The notes beneath the pieces were generated by a model that was not told the origin of the DNA, searched no databases, and saw only the letters and a list, made by a program, of their open reading frames with translations. 22,722 nucleotides of DNA from CAYLLN01 sp036496265 (GTDB lineage Bacteria > Planctomycetota > Planctomycetia > Pirellulales > Pirellulaceae). Location: assembly GCA_036496265.1 (NCBI GenBank), contig DASXLL010000090.1:1-22722 (forward strand), in the 5' to 3' direction. The first letter of the stretch is position 1; the number at the start of each line of letters is the position of its first letter. A program made the translations under genes and the position numbers. Shown piece after piece: positions 7,377 through 15,366 of the stretch.

Positions 7377-8825
7377 TTAGCGATGTTCTACATTCCGCAT
7401 GATCTGTTCCGCCGCCGCTTCACCGCTCCGCACACAAAACGGAATCCCCACGCCGCGATAGGAATTACCGGCCAGCGCAAAATGCGGAATCGCCGCCGCC
7501 CGCTGTTCAATCTGCTTCACTAAGTCCAAATGCCCGACGTGATACTGCGGCATCATCCCCGACCACCGCACCACATCGCAGAATTCTGGCTCACCGCGTA
7601 AACCGATTAGCTCCCCGAGCTCTTCCAGCACGATTCGGCGAATCTGTTCGTCGGGCAATTCAGCCAACTCCGGCTGCAGCGCGCCGCCGACAAAAACCCG
7701 CAGTAACACTTTGCCCTCTGGTGCCCGCCCCGGAAATTTCACGCTCGCAATGCTACCAGCAATGATCCGGCAATTCTCGATCGCGGGAACGACGAAACCA
7801 AAACCATCAAGCCGATGCGCAATCTGATCGCGACGAACGCCCAATACTGCGACCGAGCAACCCGCATGCGGAATTCGAGCGATTAAAGACGCGAGCTCGC
7901 CGTCAACGCCCGCCATTAGCCGGGAGCTAACAGCTCCCGGAGATGCGAGAATCAGCTCGTCAAACTCATTAGTCTCAGAACCACCGCCGGCATATATCTT
8001 CCATCCATTTACATACTCAATTCTTTCCACTGCCGTATTCAACCGCACGCAGCTTTTCGGCAACCGAGCGGCAATCCCATCCACCACCCGCTGCATTCCC
8101 TCTCGCGGCGCTACAAATTGCCCATAACGTGCCCCCGTCCCTGCCTGACTTCTGACCTCCACTCCCTTGGCTCTCATCCCGCGAATCAAGCTGCCATACT
8201 TCTGCTCCAGCTCCACAAACTGCGGCAATGTCGCCCGCATGCTCAGTTTTGCCGGGTCAGCCGTATAAATGCCGCCAATCAACGGCTGAATGAGCCGCTC
8301 AAACGCCTCGCGCCCAAATCGACGAACAGTAAATGCTTCGAGGCTCTCATCGGAGTCATCGCGCCGGCCAGGAATAAATCGTTCGGACGCCAACCGCAAT
8401 TTGCCAAGCGGGCTGAGAATCGGCGTAGACAAAATCGGCCAAACCTTGGCCGGACTCATCAACGTAAAGCCCTCTGGCACCGGCACCAACTTGCCACGAC
8501 GAACAACAAACGCCCGTCGAAACCGTGCGTCCGTCTCAATCAGCTCTTCTGCAATCCCAATCCGCCGGCACAGATCAATCGCCCACGGCTCGCGCGTCGT
8601 GAACATGTCAGCCGATCGCTCGATGAGCCAGCCGTCTCGCTGCTCGGTCCGCAAGACTCCGCCCAGTCGGTCGCTGGCTTCAAACAACGTCACGTCGGCG
8701 GTCGAGTCAAGCTCGCGCACGCGATTGGCGGCGGCTAATCCAGAAATTCCTCCACCGATGATAGCGATGCGAAAGGATGGTATCTCGCCAAGGAAATGAC
8801 ACGGCTCAACTTTAGGAATCGGCAC
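7377..8825 (-). CDS. hemY: Protoporphyrinogen/coproporphyrinogen oxidase, HemY type
   Basis: This FAD enzyme performs the six-electron oxidation of the porphyrinogen ring late in heme synthesis (HemY, also called HemG or CgoX in different schemes). The 482-residue product shows the dinucleotide-binding motif GGGISG (24-29), the ribose-binding Glu49 in LFEASDRLGG, the family segment PLIGGIYTADP, and the C-terminal FAD motif LAGNSYRGVGIPFCVRSGEAAAEQI. The start is GTG, preceded by AGGGG at about 8 bases; no in-frame ATG lies near it. The protein is probably cytoplasmic or membrane-associated. A short hairpin repeat (7920-7940) lies inside the gene without disturbing the frame. The toxin gene ends 22 bp upstream, so co-transcription is possible. 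Confidence 0.92.
   Translation of the reverse strand: MPIPKVEPCHFLGEIPSFRIAIIGGGISGLAAANRVRELDSTADVTLFEASDRLGGVLRTEQRDGWLIERSADMFTTREPWAIDLCRRIGIAEELIETDARFRRAFVVRRGKLVPVPEGFTLMSPAKVWPILSTPILSPLGKLRLASERFIPGRRDDSDESLEAFTVRRFGREAFERLIQPLIGGIYTADPAKLSMRATLPQFVELEQKYGSLIRGMRAKGVEVRSQAGTGARYGQFVAPREGMQRVVDGIAARLPKSCVRLNTAVERIEYVNGWKIYAGGGSETNEFDELILASPGAVSSRLMAGVDGELASLIARIPHAGCSVAVLGVRRDQIAHRLDGFGFVVPAIENCRIIAGSIASVKFPGRAPEGKVLLRVFVGGALQPELAELPDEQIRRIVLEELGELIGLRGEPEFCDVVRWSGMMPQYHVGHLDLVKQIEQRAAAIPHFALAGNSYRGVGIPFCVRSGEAAAEQIMRNVEHR
7920..7940. repeat. Hairpin repeat within hemY
   Basis: CCGGGAGCT (7920-7928) pairs perfectly with AGCTCCCGG (7932-7940) across a 3-nt loop. It encodes part of SPGAVSSRLMAG in HemY. 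I recall this type of hairpin as an interspersed repeat in planctomycete genomes. Confidence 0.5.
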
Positions 8826-8847
8826 GAATGAACCCCTGAGTCACAAG

Positions 8848-9162
8848 CTAAGGTCGGACTTCGGCGTCCAAGTTCTGTGATCCGTGCAGTATTCGGATGA
8901 TGAACACACAATCATCCGTAATCTGATAAATTACCAAATACTTGGCAAATCCCTTCGGGCGAATAAAACGAAGAGCGAGGTCAGGTCGAGCTGGATAATC
9001 AAGTCGAGTCCCACCGGTTGGATGCGCGACGATGTGCTTTTTCGCCGTAAGCACTGCGGCTCGAAAACGTTCAGCAACTTGATAGTTCTGCCGCGCTAAA
9101 TACAGGTAGTGCTGTTCAAGGTCCAAATCCGCAGCAGGACGAACAACGACCTTCTTTTTCAC
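8848..9162 (-). CDS. RelE/ParE-family toxin
   Basis: The 104-residue basic protein has the compact RelE/ParE fold pattern: an N-terminal strand (KKKVVVRPAADLDLEQ), two helices (YLARQNYQVAERFRAAV), then GTRLDYPARPDLALRFIRPK and the terminal strands KYLVIYQITDDCVFIIRILHG. Members of this superfamily act on gyrase (ParE) or on ribosome-bound mRNA (RelE). The sequence looks closer to ParE, which usually lacks the RelE catalytic residues, but the target is not certain. It starts with GTG, overlapping the antitoxin stop by 4 bases (GTGA), the usual coupled arrangement. Confidence 0.85.
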   Translation of the reverse strand: MKKKVVVRPAADLDLEQHYLYLARQNYQVAERFRAAVLTAKKHIVAHPTGGTRLDYPARPDLALRFIRPKGFAKYLVIYQITDDCVFIIRILHGSQNLDAEVRP

Positions 9163-9419
9163 AGAAAGCCTCGCCGGCGCGCTTCTGCTCTTAGTTCATC
9201 GCCGCGGCGCTGCCACCATTCGTCGGTAAATTCAACTCCCTCACCCGAATCAATTCCTTCTTGAATTAGTTCTGCAAGTCGATCATCAGCTACAACAACA
9301 CGCGCCTGGTCGATTAGCTCTACAAGAAGTTCGTCAGGAGAATCATAGTGGCCAGCCGCCACTTGATCTCGTATGTAGGAATCTGCCCAATCCGGCAATC
9401 GTACGTGCAAGTCAACCAC
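9159..9419 (-). CDS. ParD-like antitoxin
   Basis: The 86-residue product has an N-terminal ribbon-helix-helix-like region (VDLHVRLPDWADSYIRDQV, then HYDSPDELLVELIDQA) that would bind DNA and dimerise. Its charged C-terminal tail (EFTDEWWQRRGDELRAEARR) fits the part that wraps the toxin. The GTG start follows a strong ribosome site, GGAGG 6 bases upstream. The gene precedes and overlaps the toxin gene, as in ParDE modules. It begins only 26 bp after the DUF1501 stop, so any autoregulated promoter must lie in the end of that gene. Confidence 0.82.
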   Translation of the reverse strand: MVDLHVRLPDWADSYIRDQVAAGHYDSPDELLVELIDQARVVVADDRLAELIQEGIDSGEGVEFTDEWWQRRGDELRAEARRRGFL

Positions 9420-9445
9420 GTTACGCCTCCGCGCATCGACAATAT

Positions 9446-10876
9446 TTATGCAATTATACCTCGAATCACGTCTCCATGCACGTCCGTTAGCCGCATATCG
9501 CGACCCGAAAAGCGAAACGTCAGTCGCGTATGGTCGAGCCCAAGCAAATGCAGCATCGTTGCGTGCAAGTCGTGAATCTCGAGCTTGTTTTCGACAACTT
9601 TGTAGCCGTACTCGTCGGTCTGCCCGTAAATCGTGCCGCCTTTGGTCCCGCCGCCGGCGAGCCAGAGCGAGAAGCCGAAGGGATTGTGATCCCGGCCGTT
9701 GGAGCCTTGAGCGAACGGCGTGCGGCCGAACTCGCCGGACCAGACGACGAGCGTTTCGTCCAGCAGCCCGCGCTGTTCCAAGTCTTGCAAAAGCCCTGCG
9801 ATCGGCTGATCGACGGCGAGCGCGTTGTCGGTGTGACCCTTTTCGAGGTCGCGATGCTGGTCCCAGCGATCATGGCCGAGGTTCGAGCAAGTCAACTCGA
9901 TGAACCGCACGCCGCGCTCGACCATCCGCCGCGCGAGCAAGCACTGCCGCCCAAACGACGCCGTGCCTTTCGATTTTTCATCGAGCCCGTATAGCCGCCG
10001 CGTGGTCTCCGTTTCCTTATCGATATCCATCAAATCGGGCACCGCAGCCTGCATCCGATACGCCAGTTCGTAATTGGCAATCGCCGATTCGACGGCATCG
10101 ACGCGGCCCAGTCGCTCGGCAACTTGTTCGTCGAGTTGCTTGAGCAAGGCCAGCTTGTTGCGCTGCAGTCTTTCGCTCGATTCCTGGCGAGCGATGTTAG
10201 CGACCGGCGGGTTATCGGCCGTGAAAACCGAGCCTTGATAGGAAGCCGGCAAAAAGCCGCTGGTGAAATTGTCGAGCCCCCCCACCGGAATCAGGCCGCC
10301 ATTAATGACGACGAAACCCGGCAAATTACGACATTCGCTGCCCAGGCCATAGCCGAGCCAGGCCCCCATGCTCGGGCGGCCCTGCATGCCGGTGCCGGTA
10401 TGCAAAAAGTAGTTCGCCGATGTGTGCTCGGGAAAATTGCTCGTCATTGAACGAACGACGGCCAGTTTGTCCACGTGCTTTGCGACATGCGGAAACAACT
10501 CGCTAACCGGAATTCCGCTTTCCCCGTACTGTTGGAACTTCCATGGACATCCAAATGTGTTGCCGTTGTTGTTGAATTGCGTCGGCTCGATATTCATCGC
10601 AAACGGCCGTCCATGCTCCGCGTTTAGCAGCGGCTTCGGATCGAACGTATCCACCTGGCTCGGCCCGCCATCCATGTAAAGAAAAATCACATTCTTTGCT
10701 CGCGGCTGATGATGCGGCCGCTTCGGCGCCAGCGGATCGAAGGCTTTCTCATCGGCGACCGTCTGCTCCTCGGCCCACATCGCAGCCAAAGCCACCGACG
10801 CGACGCCGCAACCGGCTTGGCGGAGAAACGCCCGGCGATCGAGCGGCAGCGGAGTGTAGCGATGGCAGGGGAACAT
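9446..10876 (-). CDS. DUF1501 protein, Tat-exported (alkaline-phosphatase-fold)
   Basis: The 476-residue protein has a twin-arginine signal (LDRRAFLRQ, Arg14-Arg15) and the DUF1501 domain of the sulfatase/alkaline phosphatase superfamily. Visible motifs are FLYMDGGPSQVDTFDPK (65-81), SGEFGRTPFAQ with NGRDHNPFGF, and HDLHATMLHLLGLDH near the C-terminus. In planctomycetes DUF1501 genes almost always follow a DUF1549/DUF1553 cytochrome gene, as here, with a 10-bp gap. The pair is thought to act in the periplasm, perhaps in polysaccharide or sulfated-glycan processing, but the reaction is unproven. The ATG has no clear ribosome site, which fits translation coupled to the upstream gene. Confidence 0.93.
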   Translation of the reverse strand: MFPCHRYTPLPLDRRAFLRQAGCGVASVALAAMWAEEQTVADEKAFDPLAPKRPHHQPRAKNVIFLYMDGGPSQVDTFDPKPLLNAEHGRPFAMNIEPTQFNNNGNTFGCPWKFQQYGESGIPVSELFPHVAKHVDKLAVVRSMTSNFPEHTSANYFLHTGTGMQGRPSMGAWLGYGLGSECRNLPGFVVINGGLIPVGGLDNFTSGFLPASYQGSVFTADNPPVANIARQESSERLQRNKLALLKQLDEQVAERLGRVDAVESAIANYELAYRMQAAVPDLMDIDKETETTRRLYGLDEKSKGTASFGRQCLLARRMVERGVRFIELTCSNLGHDRWDQHRDLEKGHTDNALAVDQPIAGLLQDLEQRGLLDETLVVWSGEFGRTPFAQGSNGRDHNPFGFSLWLAGGGTKGGTIYGQTDEYGYKVVENKLEIHDLHATMLHLLGLDHTRLTFRFSGRDMRLTDVHGDVIRGIIA

Positions 10877-10886
10877 AAAACGCGGG

Positions 10887-13800
10887 CTAGTTTACGAACA
10901 CGAACTCTTTGAAATTGAACAGTACGTGAGCACAATCAGCCCACACGCGCTCGTCGTCGGCGGTACAGCCGTAGTCCTTGGCTTGGCTGTCGAGGAATTC
11001 AATCACTTTGGAGCATTCTGGTGTACTCGGTTCGCGCCCAAAGGCCGAGAGATACAGACGGCGGATTCGGCCTTCCGATGAGGCGGATTTGTCCGCCAGC
11101 AGATTCTTGGCCCACCACCTCGCCTGCTCCGCGACGAACGGATCATTCATCAAAATCAGCGCCTGGGCCGGCACATTACTCACATTACGCCGCCCAATCG
11201 TCGTGAACGGCGCTGGCGTGTCGAACGCAGCCATCATCGGAGACAGAAAATTTCGCCGCACGGCAACATAGAGACTGCGGCGACCCTCGCCATCGAGCGG
11301 CCCGCTTTCTTTCGGCCGGCCGCGCCCCTGCATGAACGATGTCAAATAAATCGGCACGCTTGGGCCAAACATCGCTGTGTCCAACCGGCCGGAAACCGCC
11401 AGCATCGCATCGCGGATTGCCTCTCCTTCCAGCCGCTTCAAATTCTGCCGATGAAACAGCAGATTCTGCGGATCTGCTGCGTCCACCCCGTGTTCCCTGT
11501 CTCCTGTCCCCCGTTCCCTGTCCCCCGACCTCTGTCTATACGTACTGCTCAGCATGATCCGGCGAATCAGCCGTTTGATTGACCAGCCGTCGCGCACAAA
11601 TTCGGCCGCTAAATAATCGAGTAGCTCCGGATGCGTCGGAGGCTCGCCGAGGACGCCAAAATTATCCACGCTTGGCGCGATGCCGCGGCCCATCAGATGT
11701 TGCCAAACGCGATTGACGATTACGCGGCTCACTAGCGGATTCGTCGGCTCAATTAGCTGCCGAGCCAATTCGAGCCGGCCGTTCCCAACGGCTTCCTGGC
11801 TACTGGCCACTGGCTCCTGGATTGCCTCCAACATCCGCCGCTTAACGATCGGCCCGACCGTCTTGTGGTTGCCGCGGATAAGCACATGTTCGTTAACGGC
11901 TGTGCCATCGCATAAGGCCATACACAGTCTCGATTCGTGCTGAATGTGTTCCAGTGCGCGGTCTCTGGCCGTAACAAAATCGGCGTGCAGTTTTACGACG
12001 GTTTCATCTTTGGAATCCATTCCGGCGGCGCGCGACAGCAGCCAATTCGCAATAGCAGCGCGATCCTGTGGCTGTGAATCGTCGGCAATGCGGTTGTTTT
12101 CGAGTGCGTCGAGCGTGGCAACGATCAATCGCTGTACTTCGTCGCGAACGTTTTCTCGCGAACTGCCGGCCATCGCGGTTTCCAGCAGCCGATTTGGCCG
12201 GATGCTGGGCGCGGCGGGTCGATGAGCTCCTTCCACAACCATCAATACGCGGAAATCTTCACCCTCCTTGGGGCTGAATTCAAGATGCACTCGCTGGCCC
12301 ACGTATCGTGATAGATCGTGCGTGATCCACCGCGTCGGTAGATCGCTGTTGCCGCCCGTTTCTTTCGCCAACTCGGCATGCAGCGGCCCATTGATCATCG
12401 CGTGCGAATCGACCGCCGCATAAACGTTGCCTGCTCCTTCGATCAAGTAATGGACGAAGCCGCTTTGCAGCGTGAACGTCGGTGTTTTTAACATCCGGCC
12501 GGCCCGCACCCAACTGTTGAGGCGGCCAGGGTCGTTCTCGCTAGTTTTCGCCGGCGCCAAATCTCGCCAAGGCTCGTCACTGCGAGCTGCGGCATAAGTG
12601 GCCACTTCCACCGGCGCATCGCCGTCATTGCTCAGCACGATTTGCCCCGCCTTAACGGGGCCGGAACCGAACGTCGGGCCATCCGTCATCCAATCGCCGG
12701 GCCGAACGTTTGCGTAATCGATAATCGTCCGCGCCCCACGCAAATCACATTCGAGCACGCCCAATTTGGTCTTCACGTCGCTATTTCTTGCAGCCAATTC
12801 ATCAGCCAGCTCACCCACCTTCGGCCGCACTGACTTCACGATCGCCGCGACGATCCTTGGCCGATGCTCCATCTCGATCGCCGCCAGCCGTGAAGCGACT
12901 CGCCGATCGTTTTCCGATTGCTCAAACCGCGTCAGCCGATACGACGAGCTCTGCAGATAGCCGGCCAGAGCGTAGTAATCGCGCTGGCTGATGGCATCGA
13001 ACTTGTGATCGTGACAGCGGGCGCAGGCGACCGTCAGGCCCAGAAAAGTCTTGCTGAACACGTCCAGCATATTGTCGTGCCGGTCGCACTCGTCCTTGCG
13101 AATATCCACCGGCGAGTGGCACGCCTCTCCCAAAAACCAAAACCCCGTGCCGATGATCGATTCGTTAAATCGCTCTCTCGTATGCCGCCGCGGTTGCGGC
13201 AATAGATCACCGGCGACGTGTTCCACCACAAACTGATCGTACGGCACATCCGCGTTCAGCGCGCGAATCACGTAATCGCGATACTCAAACGCATTGGGAA
13301 CGTCATAATCAAACTCGTGTCCCCGCGACTCCGCATACCGCACCAGATCGAGCCAGTGCCGCGCCCACCGCTCGCCGAAACGCGGCGAGGCGAGCAGGCG
13401 ATCGATGACGACTTCATACTGATCGTTAAGCGCTTCTTCGCTCGGCGGCAGGCCGATCAAATCGAAATACGTCCGCCGAATTAAAGTCCGCGTCTCAGCC
13501 GGCGGCGATGGCCGTAAGCCGTTCTCTTCCAGCTTTGAGAGAATAAAACGATCAATCGGATCGTGGGCCCAGGTTCCGTCTTTCACGACTGGCGGGTTTA
13601 GCCGCTTGATCTGCTGCCAGCACCAATGCTCGGCTTTGCGCTTGGCGAGATCGAACTCTGCAATACTGCCACCGACTGATGCGCCGCCTTTTTCCTCCGG
13701 CCACGGCGCCTCCATCGCCACCCATTTCGTCAGCGTCGCGATCTCATCTGTCGGCAGCCGGCCTTTCGGCGGCATCTGGTACAGCTCGCCATAATTGATC

Positions 13801-14105
13801 GCATCAACCAGCAGGCTTTCCTTGGACTTGCCAGGCACAACCGCCGGACCCGTATCGCCGCCCTTCATCGCCGCTGCCCGCGAATCGAGCCGCAGCCCGC
13901 CTTTGGCCTTCTCCGCTTTACCGCTGTGGCATTCCAAGCACCGCGCCGCCAAAATCGGCCGCACCTGCTTTTCGAAGAATTCGTTGCCCGTCTCGTCCGC
14001 TATTGCAGACTCGCGGCTTAACGACGAGGCGCTAATAACAAGAAGCACCGCGACAGCCCCCAGGCGTCGCGAGCAATCCGGCAGGAAAAAGGAAAGGCAG
14101 GACAT
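10887..14105 (-). CDS. DUF1549/DUF1553 (PSD1) protein with cytochrome c domain
   Basis: The 1072-residue exported protein begins with a signal peptide. A planctomycete cytochrome c domain (PSCyt1) follows, with heme motif CLECH (Cys56, Cys59, His60) and a likely axial Met111 in YQMPPKGRLP. Next are DUF1549 (PSCyt2; DPIDRFILSKLEENGL, FGERWARHWLDLVRYAES, ending with a second CxxCH, CARCHDHKFD) and a long beta-rich insert. C-terminal DUF1553 (PSD1) carries GRLELARQLIEPTNPLVSRV, VNRVWQHLMGRG and FTTIGRRNVSNVPAQALILMNDPF. A longer frame starts at a TTG (14141), but the ATG at 14105 has GGAAG 5 bases upstream and opens the signal peptide. Two loops in DUF1553 (about residues 763-771 and 855-873) are coded by repeat-like DNA. 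It is transcribed with the DUF1501 gene. Confidence 0.93.
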   Translation of the reverse strand: MSCLSFFLPDCSRRLGAVAVLLVISASSLSRESAIADETGNEFFEKQVRPILAARCLECHSGKAEKAKGGLRLDSRAAAMKGGDTGPAVVPGKSKESLLVDAINYGELYQMPPKGRLPTDEIATLTKWVAMEAPWPEEKGGASVGGSIAEFDLAKRKAEHWCWQQIKRLNPPVVKDGTWAHDPIDRFILSKLEENGLRPSPPAETRTLIRRTYFDLIGLPPSEEALNDQYEVVIDRLLASPRFGERWARHWLDLVRYAESRGHEFDYDVPNAFEYRDYVIRALNADVPYDQFVVEHVAGDLLPQPRRHTRERFNESIIGTGFWFLGEACHSPVDIRKDECDRHDNMLDVFSKTFLGLTVACARCHDHKFDAISQRDYYALAGYLQSSSYRLTRFEQSENDRRVASRLAAIEMEHRPRIVAAIVKSVRPKVGELADELAARNSDVKTKLGVLECDLRGARTIIDYANVRPGDWMTDGPTFGSGPVKAGQIVLSNDGDAPVEVATYAAARSDEPWRDLAPAKTSENDPGRLNSWVRAGRMLKTPTFTLQSGFVHYLIEGAGNVYAAVDSHAMINGPLHAELAKETGGNSDLPTRWITHDLSRYVGQRVHLEFSPKEGEDFRVLMVVEGAHRPAAPSIRPNRLLETAMAGSSRENVRDEVQRLIVATLDALENNRIADDSQPQDRAAIANWLLSRAAGMDSKDETVVKLHADFVTARDRALEHIQHESRLCMALCDGTAVNEHVLIRGNHKTVGPIVKRRMLEAIQEPVASSQEAVGNGRLELARQLIEPTNPLVSRVIVNRVWQHLMGRGIAPSVDNFGVLGEPPTHPELLDYLAAEFVRDGWSIKRLIRRIMLSSTYRQRSGDRERGTGDREHGVDAADPQNLLFHRQNLKRLEGEAIRDAMLAVSGRLDTAMFGPSVPIYLTSFMQGRGRPKESGPLDGEGRRSLYVAVRRNFLSPMMAAFDTPAPFTTIGRRNVSNVPAQALILMNDPFVAEQARWWAKNLLADKSASSEGRIRRLYLSAFGREPSTPECSKVIEFLDSQAKDYGCTADDERVWADCAHVLFNFKEFVFVN
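11490..11537. repeat. GTTCCCTGTC tandem-like repeat inside the PSD1 gene
   Basis: GTTCCCTGTC occurs at 11492-11501 and 11513-11522, embedded in C/T-rich variants (CTCCTGTCCCC, then CTGTCCCCC). It codes for the Gly/Asp/Arg-rich loop GDRERGTGDREHG. Intergenic repeats of this composition are common in several bacteria, by recall; here it sits in frame in a coding region. Confidence 0.6.
11793..11820. repeat. CTGGCTCCTGG-type repeat inside the PSD1 gene
   Basis: The stretch is built of near-identical units (TGGCTACTGG, CCACTGGCTCCTGG) and codes for EPVASSQEA. The core CTGGCTCCTGG recurs in the intergenic region near 15202, which supports a mobile or recurrent short repeat rather than ordinary codons. 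Confidence 0.5.
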
Positions 14106-14157
14106 CGCTTCCAGCGTATCCCGTCCAGCAGTTGTGGTCAAAACGACCCGCAGATCA

Positions 14158-14179
14158 CCAGGACCAAATTTGGTCCTGG
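14158..14179. promoter_or_regulatory. Perfect 22-bp palindrome upstream of the PSD1 operon
   Basis: Arms CCAGGACCAAA and TTTGGTCCTGG abut with no spacer, 53 bp upstream of the PSD1 start codon and 60 bp beyond the stop of the upstream hypothetical gene. As DNA this is an ideal dimer-binding operator. As RNA it could form an 8-bp stem with an AAATTT loop, but no U-run follows on either strand. A second palindrome, CTCAGGCCTGAG, lies at 14192-14203. Confidence 0.45.
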
Positions 14180-14239
14180 CTAAATCAAATCCTCAGGCCT
14201 GAGCCTCACGTCGCAGACCTCAAGGCTCGCACCTCGCAC

Positions 14240-14929
14240 CTACCGCCCCCCATCCATCCCCAGCGACATCGTCAATTCCTCAAATTTCTGGGCAAATTTA
14301 TCGCTGCTCGAATGAACGTGTTCGGCTTCGGTGATGAACTTGATTTCGTTGTCGCGACGAACGCCGAACTTCTCGAACACGGCTTCGTAATCGCCAAGCG
14401 GCTTGCCATACACAATCAACAGCTTGTGCTCGTCGAACTGCACTTCCTGTGGAATCGACGGATTGAGCACCGCGATCCCCGTGCAGCCGTCGTTCATGAG
14501 CAGCTCCTCATAGTCCCAGAGCATGCTCTTGAACACCGGCATGTCGATGTTCTCGCGATAAAGATCGGTGTGGCCGCCCTCGCGGTTGTGGCTCGTCTCC
14601 AGGACGACATCCACTTCCGTGCCCAGCGGCTCGATCAGCTCCATGAAAATATCGAACAGGTTTTCCCGGCTGGCCGAAGCCATCAAAACCGGCACCTTCG
14701 TCTTTGTCTCTTCATCGACATAAAAATCGTGGCGATAACCTTGCCGCGGCACGACCTTCAAGTCATACGACGGCCGAATCGCATCCGTCAGCGCGAAGCG
14801 GCCATACCGCTGAACGCCCAAATGGGCCTCCAGCTCTTCCTCGCTCAGCCGCTCGAAGCTGCTGTGGTTCATGGCAGCCTGAGCGCCTTCGTGAAAGACG
14901 CCTCGGAAAAACTTCTTCAGGAAGCCCAT
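14240..14929 (-). CDS. Conserved-looking hypothetical protein, 229 residues
   Basis: I do not recognise the family. The product begins with a basic, amphipathic helix (MGFLKKFFRGVFHEG). Soluble alpha/beta sequence follows, without a signal peptide or membrane segments; features are a Tyr-rich YGRFALTDAIRPSYDLKVVP and a hydrophobic KVPVLMASASRENLFDIF. Also visible are EVDVVLETSHNREGGHTDLY and LLMNDGCTGIAVLNPSIPQEVQFDEHKLLIVYG. It is probably cytoplasmic. The frame continues upstream to 15193, but the ATG at 14929 has a strong GAGGA ribosome site at 7 bases, and the upstream extension is Cys/Arg-rich and looks non-coding. It lies upstream of the PSD1-DUF1501 genes on the same strand, separated by 134 bp with a palindrome, so it may be a separate unit. 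Confidence 0.8.
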   Translation of the reverse strand: MGFLKKFFRGVFHEGAQAAMNHSSFERLSEEELEAHLGVQRYGRFALTDAIRPSYDLKVVPRQGYRHDFYVDEETKTKVPVLMASASRENLFDIFMELIEPLGTEVDVVLETSHNREGGHTDLYRENIDMPVFKSMLWDYEELLMNDGCTGIAVLNPSIPQEVQFDEHKLLIVYGKPLGDYEAVFEKFGVRRDNEIKFITEAEHVHSSSDKFAQKFEELTMSLGMDGGR

Positions 14930-15366
14930 CGAAAATCCTCGTGCATTACGGGGGCGGCAAATTTGTTCAGGGGGGCTTTTAGCTGGGTCAACGAACAATC
15001 GTAGGTCACCATTAGCCGATGTCACGGCTGCAAATTGCCGCCGTTTCCAGTGGCTTTTTAGGCGGCCGCATAACCGGCATAACCGGACCAGTTCGCAAGC
15101 TCGGCACTGAACTGGGCGTGTATTCAGTGCCAACACACGTGCGCAGACATTCGGCCCGGCAAATCTAAACGCCGCTACGCACATTGCCAGCATTTCCCGC
15201 TGGCTCCTGGCAATTCCTTAGCCATTGACTACCAACCGTGGCAATCAGCGAAACATTGCGGCTGCGCAAAGTAGGTCGGTCAGGCCCTTGACCGACCAGC
15301 GCCGCAGTTGGCTTGCCACTTCTCGGGCATGAGCCGCGCATAAACCCAATTGGCTATACTTTCAAA
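14930..15366. other. Divergent intergenic region rich in small repeats
   Basis: No gene is supported here. It must hold promoters for the hypothetical gene (minus) and the transglutaminase-like gene (plus); a TATACT lies at 15355-15360, only 6 bases before that ATG, which would imply an almost leaderless message, but no -35 is clear. It holds a tandem GCATAACCG (15068-15085), an inverted repeat GGCACTGAA / TTCAGTGCC (15103-15111 and 15123-15131), a CTGGCTCCTGG repeat near 15202, and a hairpin at 15274-15297. Confidence 0.5.
15274..15297. repeat. 9-bp stem hairpin
   Basis: GGTCGGTCA (15274-15282) pairs perfectly with TGACCGACC (15289-15297) around a 6-nt loop. It lies upstream of the transglutaminase-like gene; no T-run follows. 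It is likely an interspersed hairpin repeat. Confidence 0.45.

Noticed and set aside
13990..14141. TTG start at 14141 for the PSD1 protein
   Set aside because: The ATG at 14105 has its own ribosome site and opens the signal peptide directly.
14930..15193. N-terminal extension of the 229-residue hypothetical protein
   Set aside because: The extension is Cys/Arg-rich with no protein-like pattern, and the downstream ATG has a strong ribosome site.
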